Source: Flavobacterium algicola | Lineage (GTDB): Bacteria > Bacteroidota > Bacteroidia > Flavobacteriales > Flavobacteriaceae | NCBI RefSeq assembly: GCF_022399565.1 | Contig: NZ_JAJTUT010000001.1 | Coordinates: forward strand, 372,001 to 436,000 | Reading direction: 5' to 3' | Length of the DNA: 64,000 nucleotides | Shown here: one piece after another, positions 27,232 to 35,588 of the stretch | How positions within the stretch are numbered: position 1 is the first letter of the stretch | Layout: each line of letters opens with the position of its first letter | Notes under the pieces: model-generated | What the model was told of the DNA's origin: nothing | The model's input: only the letters and a program-made list of their open reading frames with translations | Databases searched by the model: none | Made by a program: the position numbers and the translations under genes

Positions 27232-27759
27232 ATGAAAAAATTCACACTAGTACTGACCCTAATTTTTGCTTTATTTTGTACTGTGAGTACAATTGCGCAA
27301 GAAAAAACCAATGATTACACTCGCAACTTTAAATATGGAGTAGGATTAAATACTGGATTACCATTTAATGATCCTTACAAACTCAATATAGGTGCAGATG
27401 CTCGCGTACAATACAACGTATCTGAAACGTATTCGATCACTTTTACTACAGGTTACAACAATTTGATAGTCAAAGATGGTAAAGACCTGGGATATATTCC
27501 TGTAAAAGTGGGGTATAAAACCTTTATTTTCAGCAATGAATTTTATATCATGGGGGAATTTGGAGGCGCATTTTCTACCACTAAAGAGTACAAAGCAAAT
27601 TCTGTACTATTTTCTCCAAGTATTGGATACGGCATGAAAAATATCGATGTCAGTTTGAGATACGAATTCTTAAAGGATTTTCCAATCATTAAAGACGGTC
27701 AAGACGACAATGGACTAGCACAAATTATGGTACGTGTAGCTTACGGATTTGATTTGTAA
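27232..27759 (+). CDS. Outer-membrane beta-barrel protein
   Basis: 175 residues: signal peptide (MKKFTLVLTLIFALFCTVST, cleavage after IAQ) then alternating strands such as YGVGLNTGLPF, IGADARVQYNVSETYSITFT, VGYKTFIFSNEFYIMGEFGG, SIGYGMKNIDVSLRYEF, ending in AQIMVRVAYGFDL, a C-terminal strand expected of an outer-membrane barrel. About eight strands, as in the OmpA/OmpX-size barrels. Last gene of the YtxH operon; a strong terminator follows. An envelope-stress role is inferred from the operon. Confidence 0.75.
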   Translation: MKKFTLVLTLIFALFCTVSTIAQEKTNDYTRNFKYGVGLNTGLPFNDPYKLNIGADARVQYNVSETYSITFTTGYNNLIVKDGKDLGYIPVKVGYKTFIFSNEFYIMGEFGGAFSTTKEYKANSVLFSPSIGYGMKNIDVSLRYEFLKDFPIIKDGQDDNGLAQIMVRVAYGFDL

Positions 27760-27811
27760 TCTAAATATTTTTCCTTTCGGTTAGATCGGGGAACCAAAAT
27801 AATTTTCAATT

Positions 27812-27852
27812 AAGGAAGTATTAAAATTTATTATTTTAATACTTCCTTTTTT
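27812..27852 (+). terminator. Terminator of the YtxH operon
   Basis: Perfect 16-bp stem AAGGAAGTATTAAAAT / ATTTTAATACTTCCTT (27812-27827, 27833-27848) with a 5-base loop and a following T run; 53 bases after the stop. Confidence 0.9.
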
Positions 27853-28276
27853 AGCGTTTAGGTAAGACATTAAACTTAAATTATACACAGATAATACCAA
27901 ATGTCTCTATTTTTACTGATAAATGGCATACGACGCCTATTTTTGAGTTTGATATTACTTGGAAATTTACAGCTGAAATAACTATCTTTTAGTTAGAAAT
28001 AGTTTTCTAAAGCCTTTTATTGCTACAAAGTGATTAAGAGCTATTATTTATTTTTTCTATATTTGTATTTATATTTACTCTTACTATTAAAACAGTCGGA
28101 GGTTACATTTATACCTGATTAATTTTAAATAAGTTATCCACTTATTGACGCTTTCAATCATTTTAAAGAACAGCTTAACTGAACATTAAAATTAAATTTG
28201 AAATCTTTGTTAAATTAAGTTGTTATAATTATTACGCTTTAAAATAAAATTGTATTCCAATGATTAACAAAATAAT
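27853..28276. promoter_or_regulatory. Upstream region of the multi-PAS kinase
   Basis: No gene seen. TATATTTG at 28058-28065 matches the -7 consensus exactly, about 215 bases before the start codon; no clear -33 box. Confidence 0.3.
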
Positions 28277-28279
28277 TTG

Positions 28280-31200
28280 ATGGATAGTAAAAAAGACGTG
28301 CCTTATTTCCTTAGAAATGGTGGTGAAATGGGTGAACTCATTAGAGCCAAAGATTGGAGTACAACGCCATTGGGAGAACCGCATTTATGGCCTCAAAGTT
28401 TACAGGTAATGGTTTCGGTTATGCTTGAAAACCCTTTTGGTATGTATATCGTTTGGGGAAAAGAGTATACGCAATTGTACAATGATGGTTACCGTCCAAT
28501 ACTTGGATCTACTAAGCATCCTCATGCTTTAGGTATTAGCTCAATGGATACTTTCCCCGAGATCTGGGATACTACCGTTGGTCCCATGTTTGAAGATGCA
28601 ATGAAAGGAAAACCAATTAGCTTTACCGATTTACTGCTTCCTTTAGATAGAAATGGCTATTTAGAAAATTGCTATTTTACGTTCTCTTACAGCGCTATTC
28701 GATTAGAAAATGGAGAAATCGGTGGTGTCTTGGTTACCGTAATTGAAACTACGAATAAAAAATTAGCAGAAGATGAATTGCAAGAAAGTAAGAATCAATT
28801 AGAGTTTACTATTGAGGCTGCTCAACTAGGAACATTTGATTTTAATCCTATATCGAATAAATTCACGGCTAATAACAGATTAAAGGAATGGTTTGGATTA
28901 GCCGCTGATAAGGAACTCGAAATCGCAGATGCTTTAAATGTATTGTCTGACCATGATAAAGACCGCGTTTCTGCTGCCATATTATCTGCATTACAAGATA
29001 CCTCTGATGGTACTTATGACATAGAGTATCAAATTACAAACCCAATTTCAAAAAATCAAATAATTGTACATGCCAAAGGTAAAACTTGGTTTGACGAAAA
29101 TAGAGTTGCGTATCGATTAAATGGTACCGTAGAAGATATTACCGAAAGAGTAAAGGCACAACAGATAAATGCACAACGGGAAAAAATTAACCGACAAATG
29201 GTTGCTGAAGCTCCTATTGGTATTTGCGTAATTGATGCGGAAACTTTGGTAGCAGAAATTGTCAATGATAATTTTGTTACAGTAGCAGGTAAACCTTATA
29301 GCACCATTTTTGGTAATAGATATTGGGATGTTTTTCCTGAGGCAGAGTTAATTTATCGCGAGGCACTTGAAAAGGTAATAGCAACAGGAATCCCTTATTT
29401 TGCACACGATGTAAATATGATTTTATTACGTCATGGTAAAGAAGAAAGACTGTACTTATCCTTAGTCTACGCACCTGTGAAGGATGAAGATGGTAAAATT
29501 ATAAAAGTTGCTATTTGGGTAACTGATAATACTACGAAGGAGGAAGCACGAATAAAAATACTAGAAAGCGAAAACAATTTAAAACTAATGATACTTCAGG
29601 CACCTGTAGGAATTGCTATTCTAAGAGGTGAAGATTATAAAGTTGAAATCGTAAATAAATTAGGGCTTGAAATTTGGGGAAGGTCTGAAGAGCAGATTGT
29701 AAACAAATCTATATTTAATTCCATGCCCGAGCTCAGGAATCAAGGTATAAAAGAATTACTCGATAATGTTGTAAATACAGGTAATCGCTTTGAGGCTACC
29801 GAGCTCCCTCTTACATTACAAAGAAATGACTTCTTAGAGCAGTTATATATTAATTTCTCATACGAACCGCTATACGGTGCAGATGGAAAAGTAAGTGGTA
29901 TCATGGCAATAGGTTATGATGTTACTCAGCAATTTCTAGCAAGAAAAAAAGTAGAAGAAAATGAGCAAAGCATACGCGCCATTGTAGAAAGCGCTCCCTT
30001 CCCAATTGCTGTATATGAAAACCGAGAATTGCGTGTTACCATAGCAAATCAGTCCATGATAGATGCTTGGGGAAAAGGTCCAGACATGATTGGAAAACTA
30101 TATACCGAAATCAATCCTGAATTTGAAAACCAGCAAATTTTTGAGCAAGTGCTTAAAGTATTTGATACAGGAATTGCATTTCATGCCAAAAATCAGCGAG
30201 TTGATTTAGTAATGGACAATCAATTGCAAACTTTTTACTATAATTATAGTTTCACACCCGTTTTAGACCCTTCTGGAAATATTTATGGTGTAATGAATAC
30301 TGCGGCCGATGTCACCCCTTTGCACGAAGCCAAACAAAAGGTTGAAGAAAGTGAGAAACGTTTTAGAGATTCTGTAGAGCAAGCTCCCTTAGGAATTGCA
30401 ATATTCAGAGGACCGGATTTTATTGTCGAAATGGCAAATGATAACTACCTACTTCTTGTTGATCGAAAAGAACATGAATTTGTAGGTGTCCGATTATTTG
30501 ATGCTATACCCGAGGTAATCAATCTGGTACAACCTCTTTTTGATGAAGTAATTCGCTCTGGAGAAGCTTTCTTTTCTCCAGAATTACCAGTTGTTCTAAA
30601 ACGAAAGGGTGTAATGGACCAATGTTATTTTAACTTAGTGTACCATCCTTTAAAAGAAGAAAATGGGGAAATCTCGGGAATAATGGTTGTAGCAACTGAA
30701 GTAACCTCAACAGTTATTGCCAAACATGTCTTAGAAGAAAGCGAAAAACATTTTCGTTCAATGATGATGCAGTCTCCAATACCGATGACCATCTTCCACG
30801 GAAAAGATCATATCATTAACTCGGCCAACGCGGCCATGTTTAATAATATCTGGCGTAAAAAAGAATCTGATGTAATTGGTAAAACAGTAATAGATGTATT
30901 CCCTGAGTTAAAAGAACAGAAATACCTTGACCTTCTTGACAAAGTATTTACAACTGGAGAAAGACATACTGAATACGAATCTGTTGCCTATGTTTTGGGT
31001 GATGATGGTATGAGGGAATTTTACTTGGATTTTGAGTACAAACCATTGCTAGGACCCGATGATGAAATTAGGGGAATAATGGTGACCGCCAACGACATCA
31101 CTGATAAAGTTGATGCTCGTAAAAAAATTGAAGAAAATGAAGAAAAGCTAAACATAGTAATTGATGCAAGTGAACTAGGAATATGGGAAATAAACTTAGA

Positions 31201-32656
31201 AACTGAGCAAACAATAACGTCTAAAAGATGTCGTGAAATTTTCGGAATCAACGGCGAGGAAGATATTGCTCACAATGACTTTTTAAAATACATTCATCCT
31301 GACGATGTATCAATTAGAAATAATGCATTTAAACAAGCTTTTGAAACGGGTATTCTTCGTTATGAAGTGAGAGTAATATGGGCCGATGGAACAATTCATT
31401 GGGTAGAAACCAAAGGAAAAGTATTCTATAATGTTGATAATATACACAACCGAATTTTAGGAACGGTACGCGAAATAACAGAGGAGAAGCAGTTTCAGCA
31501 ATTATTATTAGAACGTGAAGAGAAATTTAGATTACTTGCAGATTCAATGCCACAATACGTCTGGACATCAGGCCCTGACGGAGTTCTTAATTACTTCAAC
31601 CAATCTGTTTACGATTTTTCAGGTTTAAGTTTCGAACAAATATCAGAATTGGGTTGGATGGAAATTGTGCATCCAGATGATCGAAAAACAAATATGAAGA
31701 AATGGCTTCAGTCTATTAAAACAGGTGAAGATTTCTTATTAGAGCATCGCTTTAGAAAACATGATGGTGAATACAGATGGCAATTAAGTAGAGCTGTTCC
31801 CCGCCGAAATGAAAGCGGCGAAATCACTATGTGGGTTGGAACAAGTACCGATATCCAAGACCAAAAAATGTTTACATACGAACTAGAAAAGCAAGTAAGA
31901 GAAAGAACTAAAGAGCTTAATGAGAAAAACACCGATCTAGAAAAAATGAACAAAGAGTTACAATCTTTTGCCTATATTTCTAGTCATGATTTACAAGAAC
32001 CTTTACGTAAAATTCAAACTTTTGCTTCTCTAATAAACGAGAAAGAATATAAAAATTTATCCGATGCAGGAAAAGATAAGTTCAGTAGAATGCAAAAAGC
32101 AGCCTACAGAATGCAGACGTTAATTCAAGATTTATTGGCTTATTCTCGTACAAATACACAAGAAAGAATTTTTGAAGAGCACAATCTTAGAAATATAGTA
32201 GATGAAGTTAAAAGCGACCTCACTGAAGAGTTGATAAGTAAAAATGCCAGTATTGAGCTAGGAGAAATGATAGATGTTAAAATCATTCCGTTTCAGTTCA
32301 GGCAGTTGTTATTTAATCTTTTTAGCAATGCGCTTAAATTTACTATTGAAGATAATGATCCTGTAATCACAATTACAAGTCAAATTGCAAAAGGAGCTGA
32401 TCTAGATAGCAACAAACTTTTAAATGAAATTACCTACTGTCACATTAGATTTGCAGACAACGGAATCGGATTTGAACAAGAATATAGCGAAAAAATATTT
32501 GTGGTTTTTCAACGCCTTCATGGTAAAGAGGAACATAAGGGTACCGGAATTGGCCTCGCAATAGTTAAGAAAATTATTGACAATCACTTTGGAATTATTG
32601 AAGCTAGCGGGGAATTAAACAAAGGAGCTATCTTTGATATTTACCTCCCATTTTAA
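28280..32656 (+). CDS. Orphan sensor histidine kinase with about nine PAS domains
   Basis: About 1458 residues (an adjacent Met lies at 28277). I count nine PAS-type units of ~120-130 residues: starts near 10, 165, 305, 440, 570, 700, 825, 955 and 1085, recognisable by openings such as APIGICVIDAETL, APVGIAILRGED, APFPIAVYENREL, APLGIAIFRGPDF, SPIPMTIFHGKDH and by closings like GVLVTVIETT, GIMAIGYDVT and GIMVVATEVT. Then HisKA with phospho-acceptor His1237 in SSHDLQEPLRKI, and the ATPase domain (FNLFSNALKFT, DNGIGF, GTGIGLAIVKKI). No membrane helix and no receiver domain, so it is a cytoplasmic phytochrome-like kinase. No response regulator is adjacent. Several PAS units (4, 6, 7) are close to one another and look like recent duplicates. 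Confidence 0.9.
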   Translation: MDSKKDVPYFLRNGGEMGELIRAKDWSTTPLGEPHLWPQSLQVMVSVMLENPFGMYIVWGKEYTQLYNDGYRPILGSTKHPHALGISSMDTFPEIWDTTVGPMFEDAMKGKPISFTDLLLPLDRNGYLENCYFTFSYSAIRLENGEIGGVLVTVIETTNKKLAEDELQESKNQLEFTIEAAQLGTFDFNPISNKFTANNRLKEWFGLAADKELEIADALNVLSDHDKDRVSAAILSALQDTSDGTYDIEYQITNPISKNQIIVHAKGKTWFDENRVAYRLNGTVEDITERVKAQQINAQREKINRQMVAEAPIGICVIDAETLVAEIVNDNFVTVAGKPYSTIFGNRYWDVFPEAELIYREALEKVIATGIPYFAHDVNMILLRHGKEERLYLSLVYAPVKDEDGKIIKVAIWVTDNTTKEEARIKILESENNLKLMILQAPVGIAILRGEDYKVEIVNKLGLEIWGRSEEQIVNKSIFNSMPELRNQGIKELLDNVVNTGNRFEATELPLTLQRNDFLEQLYINFSYEPLYGADGKVSGIMAIGYDVTQQFLARKKVEENEQSIRAIVESAPFPIAVYENRELRVTIANQSMIDAWGKGPDMIGKLYTEINPEFENQQIFEQVLKVFDTGIAFHAKNQRVDLVMDNQLQTFYYNYSFTPVLDPSGNIYGVMNTAADVTPLHEAKQKVEESEKRFRDSVEQAPLGIAIFRGPDFIVEMANDNYLLLVDRKEHEFVGVRLFDAIPEVINLVQPLFDEVIRSGEAFFSPELPVVLKRKGVMDQCYFNLVYHPLKEENGEISGIMVVATEVTSTVIAKHVLEESEKHFRSMMMQSPIPMTIFHGKDHIINSANAAMFNNIWRKKESDVIGKTVIDVFPELKEQKYLDLLDKVFTTGERHTEYESVAYVLGDDGMREFYLDFEYKPLLGPDDEIRGIMVTANDITDKVDARKKIEENEEKLNIVIDASELGIWEINLETEQTITSKRCREIFGINGEEDIAHNDFLKYIHPDDVSIRNNAFKQAFETGILRYEVRVIWADGTIHWVETKGKVFYNVDNIHNRILGTVREITEEKQFQQLLLEREEKFRLLADSMPQYVWTSGPDGVLNYFNQSVYDFSGLSFEQISELGWMEIVHPDDRKTNMKKWLQSIKTGEDFLLEHRFRKHDGEYRWQLSRAVPRRNESGEITMWVGTSTDIQDQKMFTYELEKQVRERTKELNEKNTDLEKMNKELQSFAYISSHDLQEPLRKIQTFASLINEKEYKNLSDAGKDKFSRMQKAAYRMQTLIQDLLAYSRTNTQERIFEEHNLRNIVDEVKSDLTEELISKNASIELGEMIDVKIIPFQFRQLLFNLFSNALKFTIEDNDPVITITSQIAKGADLDSNKLLNEITYCHIRFADNGIGFEQEYSEKIFVVFQRLHGKEEHKGTGIGLAIVKKIIDNHFGIIEASGELNKGAIFDIYLPF

Positions 32657-32695
32657 ATTTGACTATAATTCTAATATACCCAATTGCATAATAAA

Positions 32696-32728
32696 AAAAG
32701 AGCCTTAAATATACTTTAAGGCTCTTTT
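32696..32728. terminator. Bidirectional terminator between kinase and rhamnulokinase genes
   Basis: Perfect 14-bp stem AAAAGAGCCTTAAA / TTTAAGGCTCTTTT with a 5-base loop. A run on one side and T run on the other serve both convergent transcripts (stops at 32656 and 32758). Confidence 0.9.
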
Positions 32729-32757
32729 GCTATTCAACAAAATAATATTCTTGCTAT

Positions 32758-34107
32758 TTAATACCTTTTTAAATCTATTAAATTTTCCTTTACTGGTTTA
32801 GAATTCCAGTTATCATGAATGGCTAATGCAGCACCCAAGGCACTCGCCTGTGCCATAGAAGCGGCGTATACTTCTAATTCTGGATAAACATCTGCTAGAA
32901 GATTCATAAAGATATTGTTTTTACTAAAGCCTCCGTCCACAAACAATTTCATTACAGGACTGTTATGAATAACCATATTGGTAGAAACTACCTGCTGATC
33001 TACGAGATCCATAATGAGTTGATGATAGCCAGTTTCGTAGCTATCAAAATCTGACAATCTGCGTTTTGCAAAAGCACTTTCCTTTAATAGGACTACTACG
33101 TCTACCTCAGCTAGTGTATTTGTTTTTTTTCGCAGCTCATCTATTATCACTTTATCATAAACAACGGTTTTAAAACTGTCTAAGGGCTGGTTAAAATGTA
33201 GAGCCAATCGCTCAACCTGAATTTCATGCTCATGACCAGAGAATAGTCGGGCCGCTTTCACAGGTTGTTCTGTATATTGCATGTAACACAAACAATCATT
33301 TTGAAGTTCTTCAAATGTTAAACGTTGGTCGTTGAAGGGGTTCAAAGAAATACTCCAAGTCCCTGTAGACAGCAATACGAATGGTTCTTTAAAACTGATC
33401 GTATACGGAATCATAGCAGAAGAACTATCGTGCAATCCGGCACCGATCGCTAGTCCGTTCTCATCTTCTACAATATGTTGTCCATAATGTAACGGTGCAA
33501 TTTTGTCGAGTATGTTTTCTTTTTTAAGCCATTTATGGTATTTATTTTTATTGAAATTCCACAAATTAGTGTGACAACCAATACTTGTTATGTCTGTGAA
33601 ATATTCTTTCGAAAATAAGGAACTTAGATACTGAGGTAAGTTCAAACAGTATTTCACTTTTTCAAAAAGCACTGGACTTTCTTCCTTGATTCTATAAATT
33701 TGCATGCCCGAATTTAAGCTTCCTAATACCGGAGAAGCTGTTTTTACTGCAAATGCCTCTTCTCCCTTATACTTGTCATAAAACTGATTTTTCAATTCTA
33801 CTGGATATTCTTTTAAGTAATTATATAAAGGAGTTAATGGTATCCCTTCTTCATCCACGTAAACAAAACTAGCACCATAAGTGCTGAAATTAATTGCTTT
33901 AAGGACATATTGCTTTAATTGTTTGATAGCAGTAAATTCTTCTAATATCCAATTTTTTAGAAGATCGACATCTTCACATGGAAAACCGTCCTCGTCTTCA
34001 ATTTCTTTAAATTGAACTGATTTCTCCCATACTATTTGATAATTTTCATTAAATAAAAATACCTTTTTATTCGTTTTACCGATATCATAAATTGCGATTA
34101 CATTCAT
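32758..34107 (-). CDS. rhaB: Rhamnulokinase-like FGGY carbohydrate kinase
   Basis: 449 residues. FGGY-kinase motifs: ATP-phosphate loop IYDIGKTNKKVFLFN at the N-terminus, NFSTYGASFVYVDEEG, second phosphate loop LLSTGTWSISLNPF, and the closing VDGGFSKNNIFMNLLADVYP with SMAQASALGAALA. The rhamnose locus context (isomerase 11 bases upstream, aldolase fusion and RhaT) indicates phosphorylation of L-rhamnulose to L-rhamnulose 1-phosphate. Cytoplasmic. Last gene of the locus. Confidence 0.85.
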   Translation of the reverse strand: MNVIAIYDIGKTNKKVFLFNENYQIVWEKSVQFKEIEDEDGFPCEDVDLLKNWILEEFTAIKQLKQYVLKAINFSTYGASFVYVDEEGIPLTPLYNYLKEYPVELKNQFYDKYKGEEAFAVKTASPVLGSLNSGMQIYRIKEESPVLFEKVKYCLNLPQYLSSLFSKEYFTDITSIGCHTNLWNFNKNKYHKWLKKENILDKIAPLHYGQHIVEDENGLAIGAGLHDSSSAMIPYTISFKEPFVLLSTGTWSISLNPFNDQRLTFEELQNDCLCYMQYTEQPVKAARLFSGHEHEIQVERLALHFNQPLDSFKTVVYDKVIIDELRKKTNTLAEVDVVVLLKESAFAKRRLSDFDSYETGYHQLIMDLVDQQVVSTNMVIHNSPVMKLFVDGGFSKNNIFMNLLADVYPELEVYAASMAQASALGAALAIHDNWNSKPVKENLIDLKRY

Positions 34108-34118
34108 TTATAATGATT

Positions 34119-35393
34119 TTATAAACCTGTTGCTACCGTTTTAAATCCTCTTTCGGCGAATAAACCATCTCGAACAGAAAGTTTCCTGTATAATTCAACA
34201 GGATTTAATGCTGCTCCAGATCGTAAACGGGCTTCGGCCACAAGAGCACGTACATCTGTACGGTATGCCGTTTGCAAAATTTCTTGCGCTTTTACTACAT
34301 CATTTTCATTTTGTGCAATTTCTAAAGCCTTTTTATCCACAGATAAAGCTTGAGCATAAGCGATCATGATTGCTTCTACCGATTGCAACAAATCTTCCAT
34401 AGGATCTTTTACATTATGTGATGCATCTATCATCCAACCTAAGTCGCTTGCATGATTCATTCCTCTGGCATCCATACCTTCTACCAATTCATTAAAAATT
34501 AAAAAGAGTTGATACGGTTTTAATGCTCCAGCAGTCAAATCATCATCCCCATATTTAGAATCGTTAAAATGAAAACCTCCCAATTTATCCTCCATCAATA
34601 ATAATGAAACAATTTGTTCGATATTGGCATTGGGAAGGTGGTGTCCTAAGTCAACAAGCGTTTTTGCTTTGTCTCCTAATTTTTTCACATACGAATAAGA
34701 TTGTCCCCAATCGGCAACTGTAGTAGAATAAAAATTGGGTTCTGCACATTTATACTCTAAGAATAATTTCCAGTGTGATGGCAAAGCAGCGTAGATTTCC
34801 TCGAGACTTTCTAACGTATTTTGATATGCTTTTCGAAAATTCAATTGTCCAGGAAAACAAGATCCGTCCGACAGCCAAACGGTCAGTGACTCCGAACCTA
34901 ATTCAATTCCTTGTTGAATAACTTCAATATTATGAGCAACTGCTTGTTTACGAATTGCCTTATTTACATTCTGCAACGAACCAAATTTATAAGAATGTTC
35001 TTGATTAGGCTGATCCTGAAAAGTATTGGAGTTGACTGCATCAAACCTCAAACCGTGTTGAGATGCTAATGTTTTAATTGCATTATGATCTGTTGGTATG
35101 TCCCATGGAATATGCAGAGATATCGCACCTGATGCCTTATTTAAGGCATGCAATAGTCCAACATCCTCAATTTTTTCTTCTAATGAACGGGGCTCTCCAC
35201 CTCCTGCAAAACGACCAAATCGTGTTCCACCTGTACCCAAAGCCCATGATGGAATCGCAATTTGAAATTCGATTAATTTTTGAATAATATTTTCGGTTTC
35301 TGCTATTTCTGATGCTGTAAAGACCAATTTATTTTTATGCGAAACCAATAACTCTTCGTTATGAGAGTCGATTTTATGAGAACCTATTAACAT
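34119..35393 (-). CDS. rhaI: L-rhamnose isomerase, Pseudomonas stutzeri-type
   Basis: 424 residues, close to the ~430 of this TIM-barrel type and distinct from E. coli RhaA. Metal-binding segments visible: LFLEYKCAEPNFYST, TLVDLGHHLPNANIEQIV and GGFHFNDSKYGDDDLTAG; sugar-site phrase ALGTGGTRFGRFAG near the N-terminus. Converts L-rhamnose to L-rhamnulose with a divalent metal. It starts 195 bases after the aldolase-fusion stop, with a terminator between, so isomerase and kinase may also be transcribed from their own promoter. Confidence 0.85.
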   Translation of the reverse strand: MLIGSHKIDSHNEELLVSHKNKLVFTASEIAETENIIQKLIEFQIAIPSWALGTGGTRFGRFAGGGEPRSLEEKIEDVGLLHALNKASGAISLHIPWDIPTDHNAIKTLASQHGLRFDAVNSNTFQDQPNQEHSYKFGSLQNVNKAIRKQAVAHNIEVIQQGIELGSESLTVWLSDGSCFPGQLNFRKAYQNTLESLEEIYAALPSHWKLFLEYKCAEPNFYSTTVADWGQSYSYVKKLGDKAKTLVDLGHHLPNANIEQIVSLLLMEDKLGGFHFNDSKYGDDDLTAGALKPYQLFLIFNELVEGMDARGMNHASDLGWMIDASHNVKDPMEDLLQSVEAIMIAYAQALSVDKKALEIAQNENDVVKAQEILQTAYRTDVRALVAEARLRSGAALNPVELYRKLSVRDGLFAERGFKTVATGL

Positions 35394-35503
35394 AGCCTTG
35401 ATTTTTATTGAGTCTGTAATTTAAACTAAAAACTCTTGTTATACTTGAATCCTATTGAATTTCTATTGAAAAGCTTTCTATTCAACTTTGAAATTTTGCT
35501 GTT

Positions 35504-35537
35504 AAAAAAACCTAACGTCCGATAAATCGAACGTTAG
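35504..35537 (-). terminator. Terminator between aldolase fusion and isomerase genes
   Basis: Arms CTAACGT / ACGTTAG (35512-35518, 35531-35537), extended inward by CGAT/ATCG with one mismatch. On the minus strand a run of seven T follows (A run at 35504-35510). It lies about 50 bases after the stop at 35589. Confidence 0.75.
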
Positions 35538-35588
35538 ATCAAACAAACACTATCTAGTCTCAACTAAAAACTAAACAAACTAAAATTT

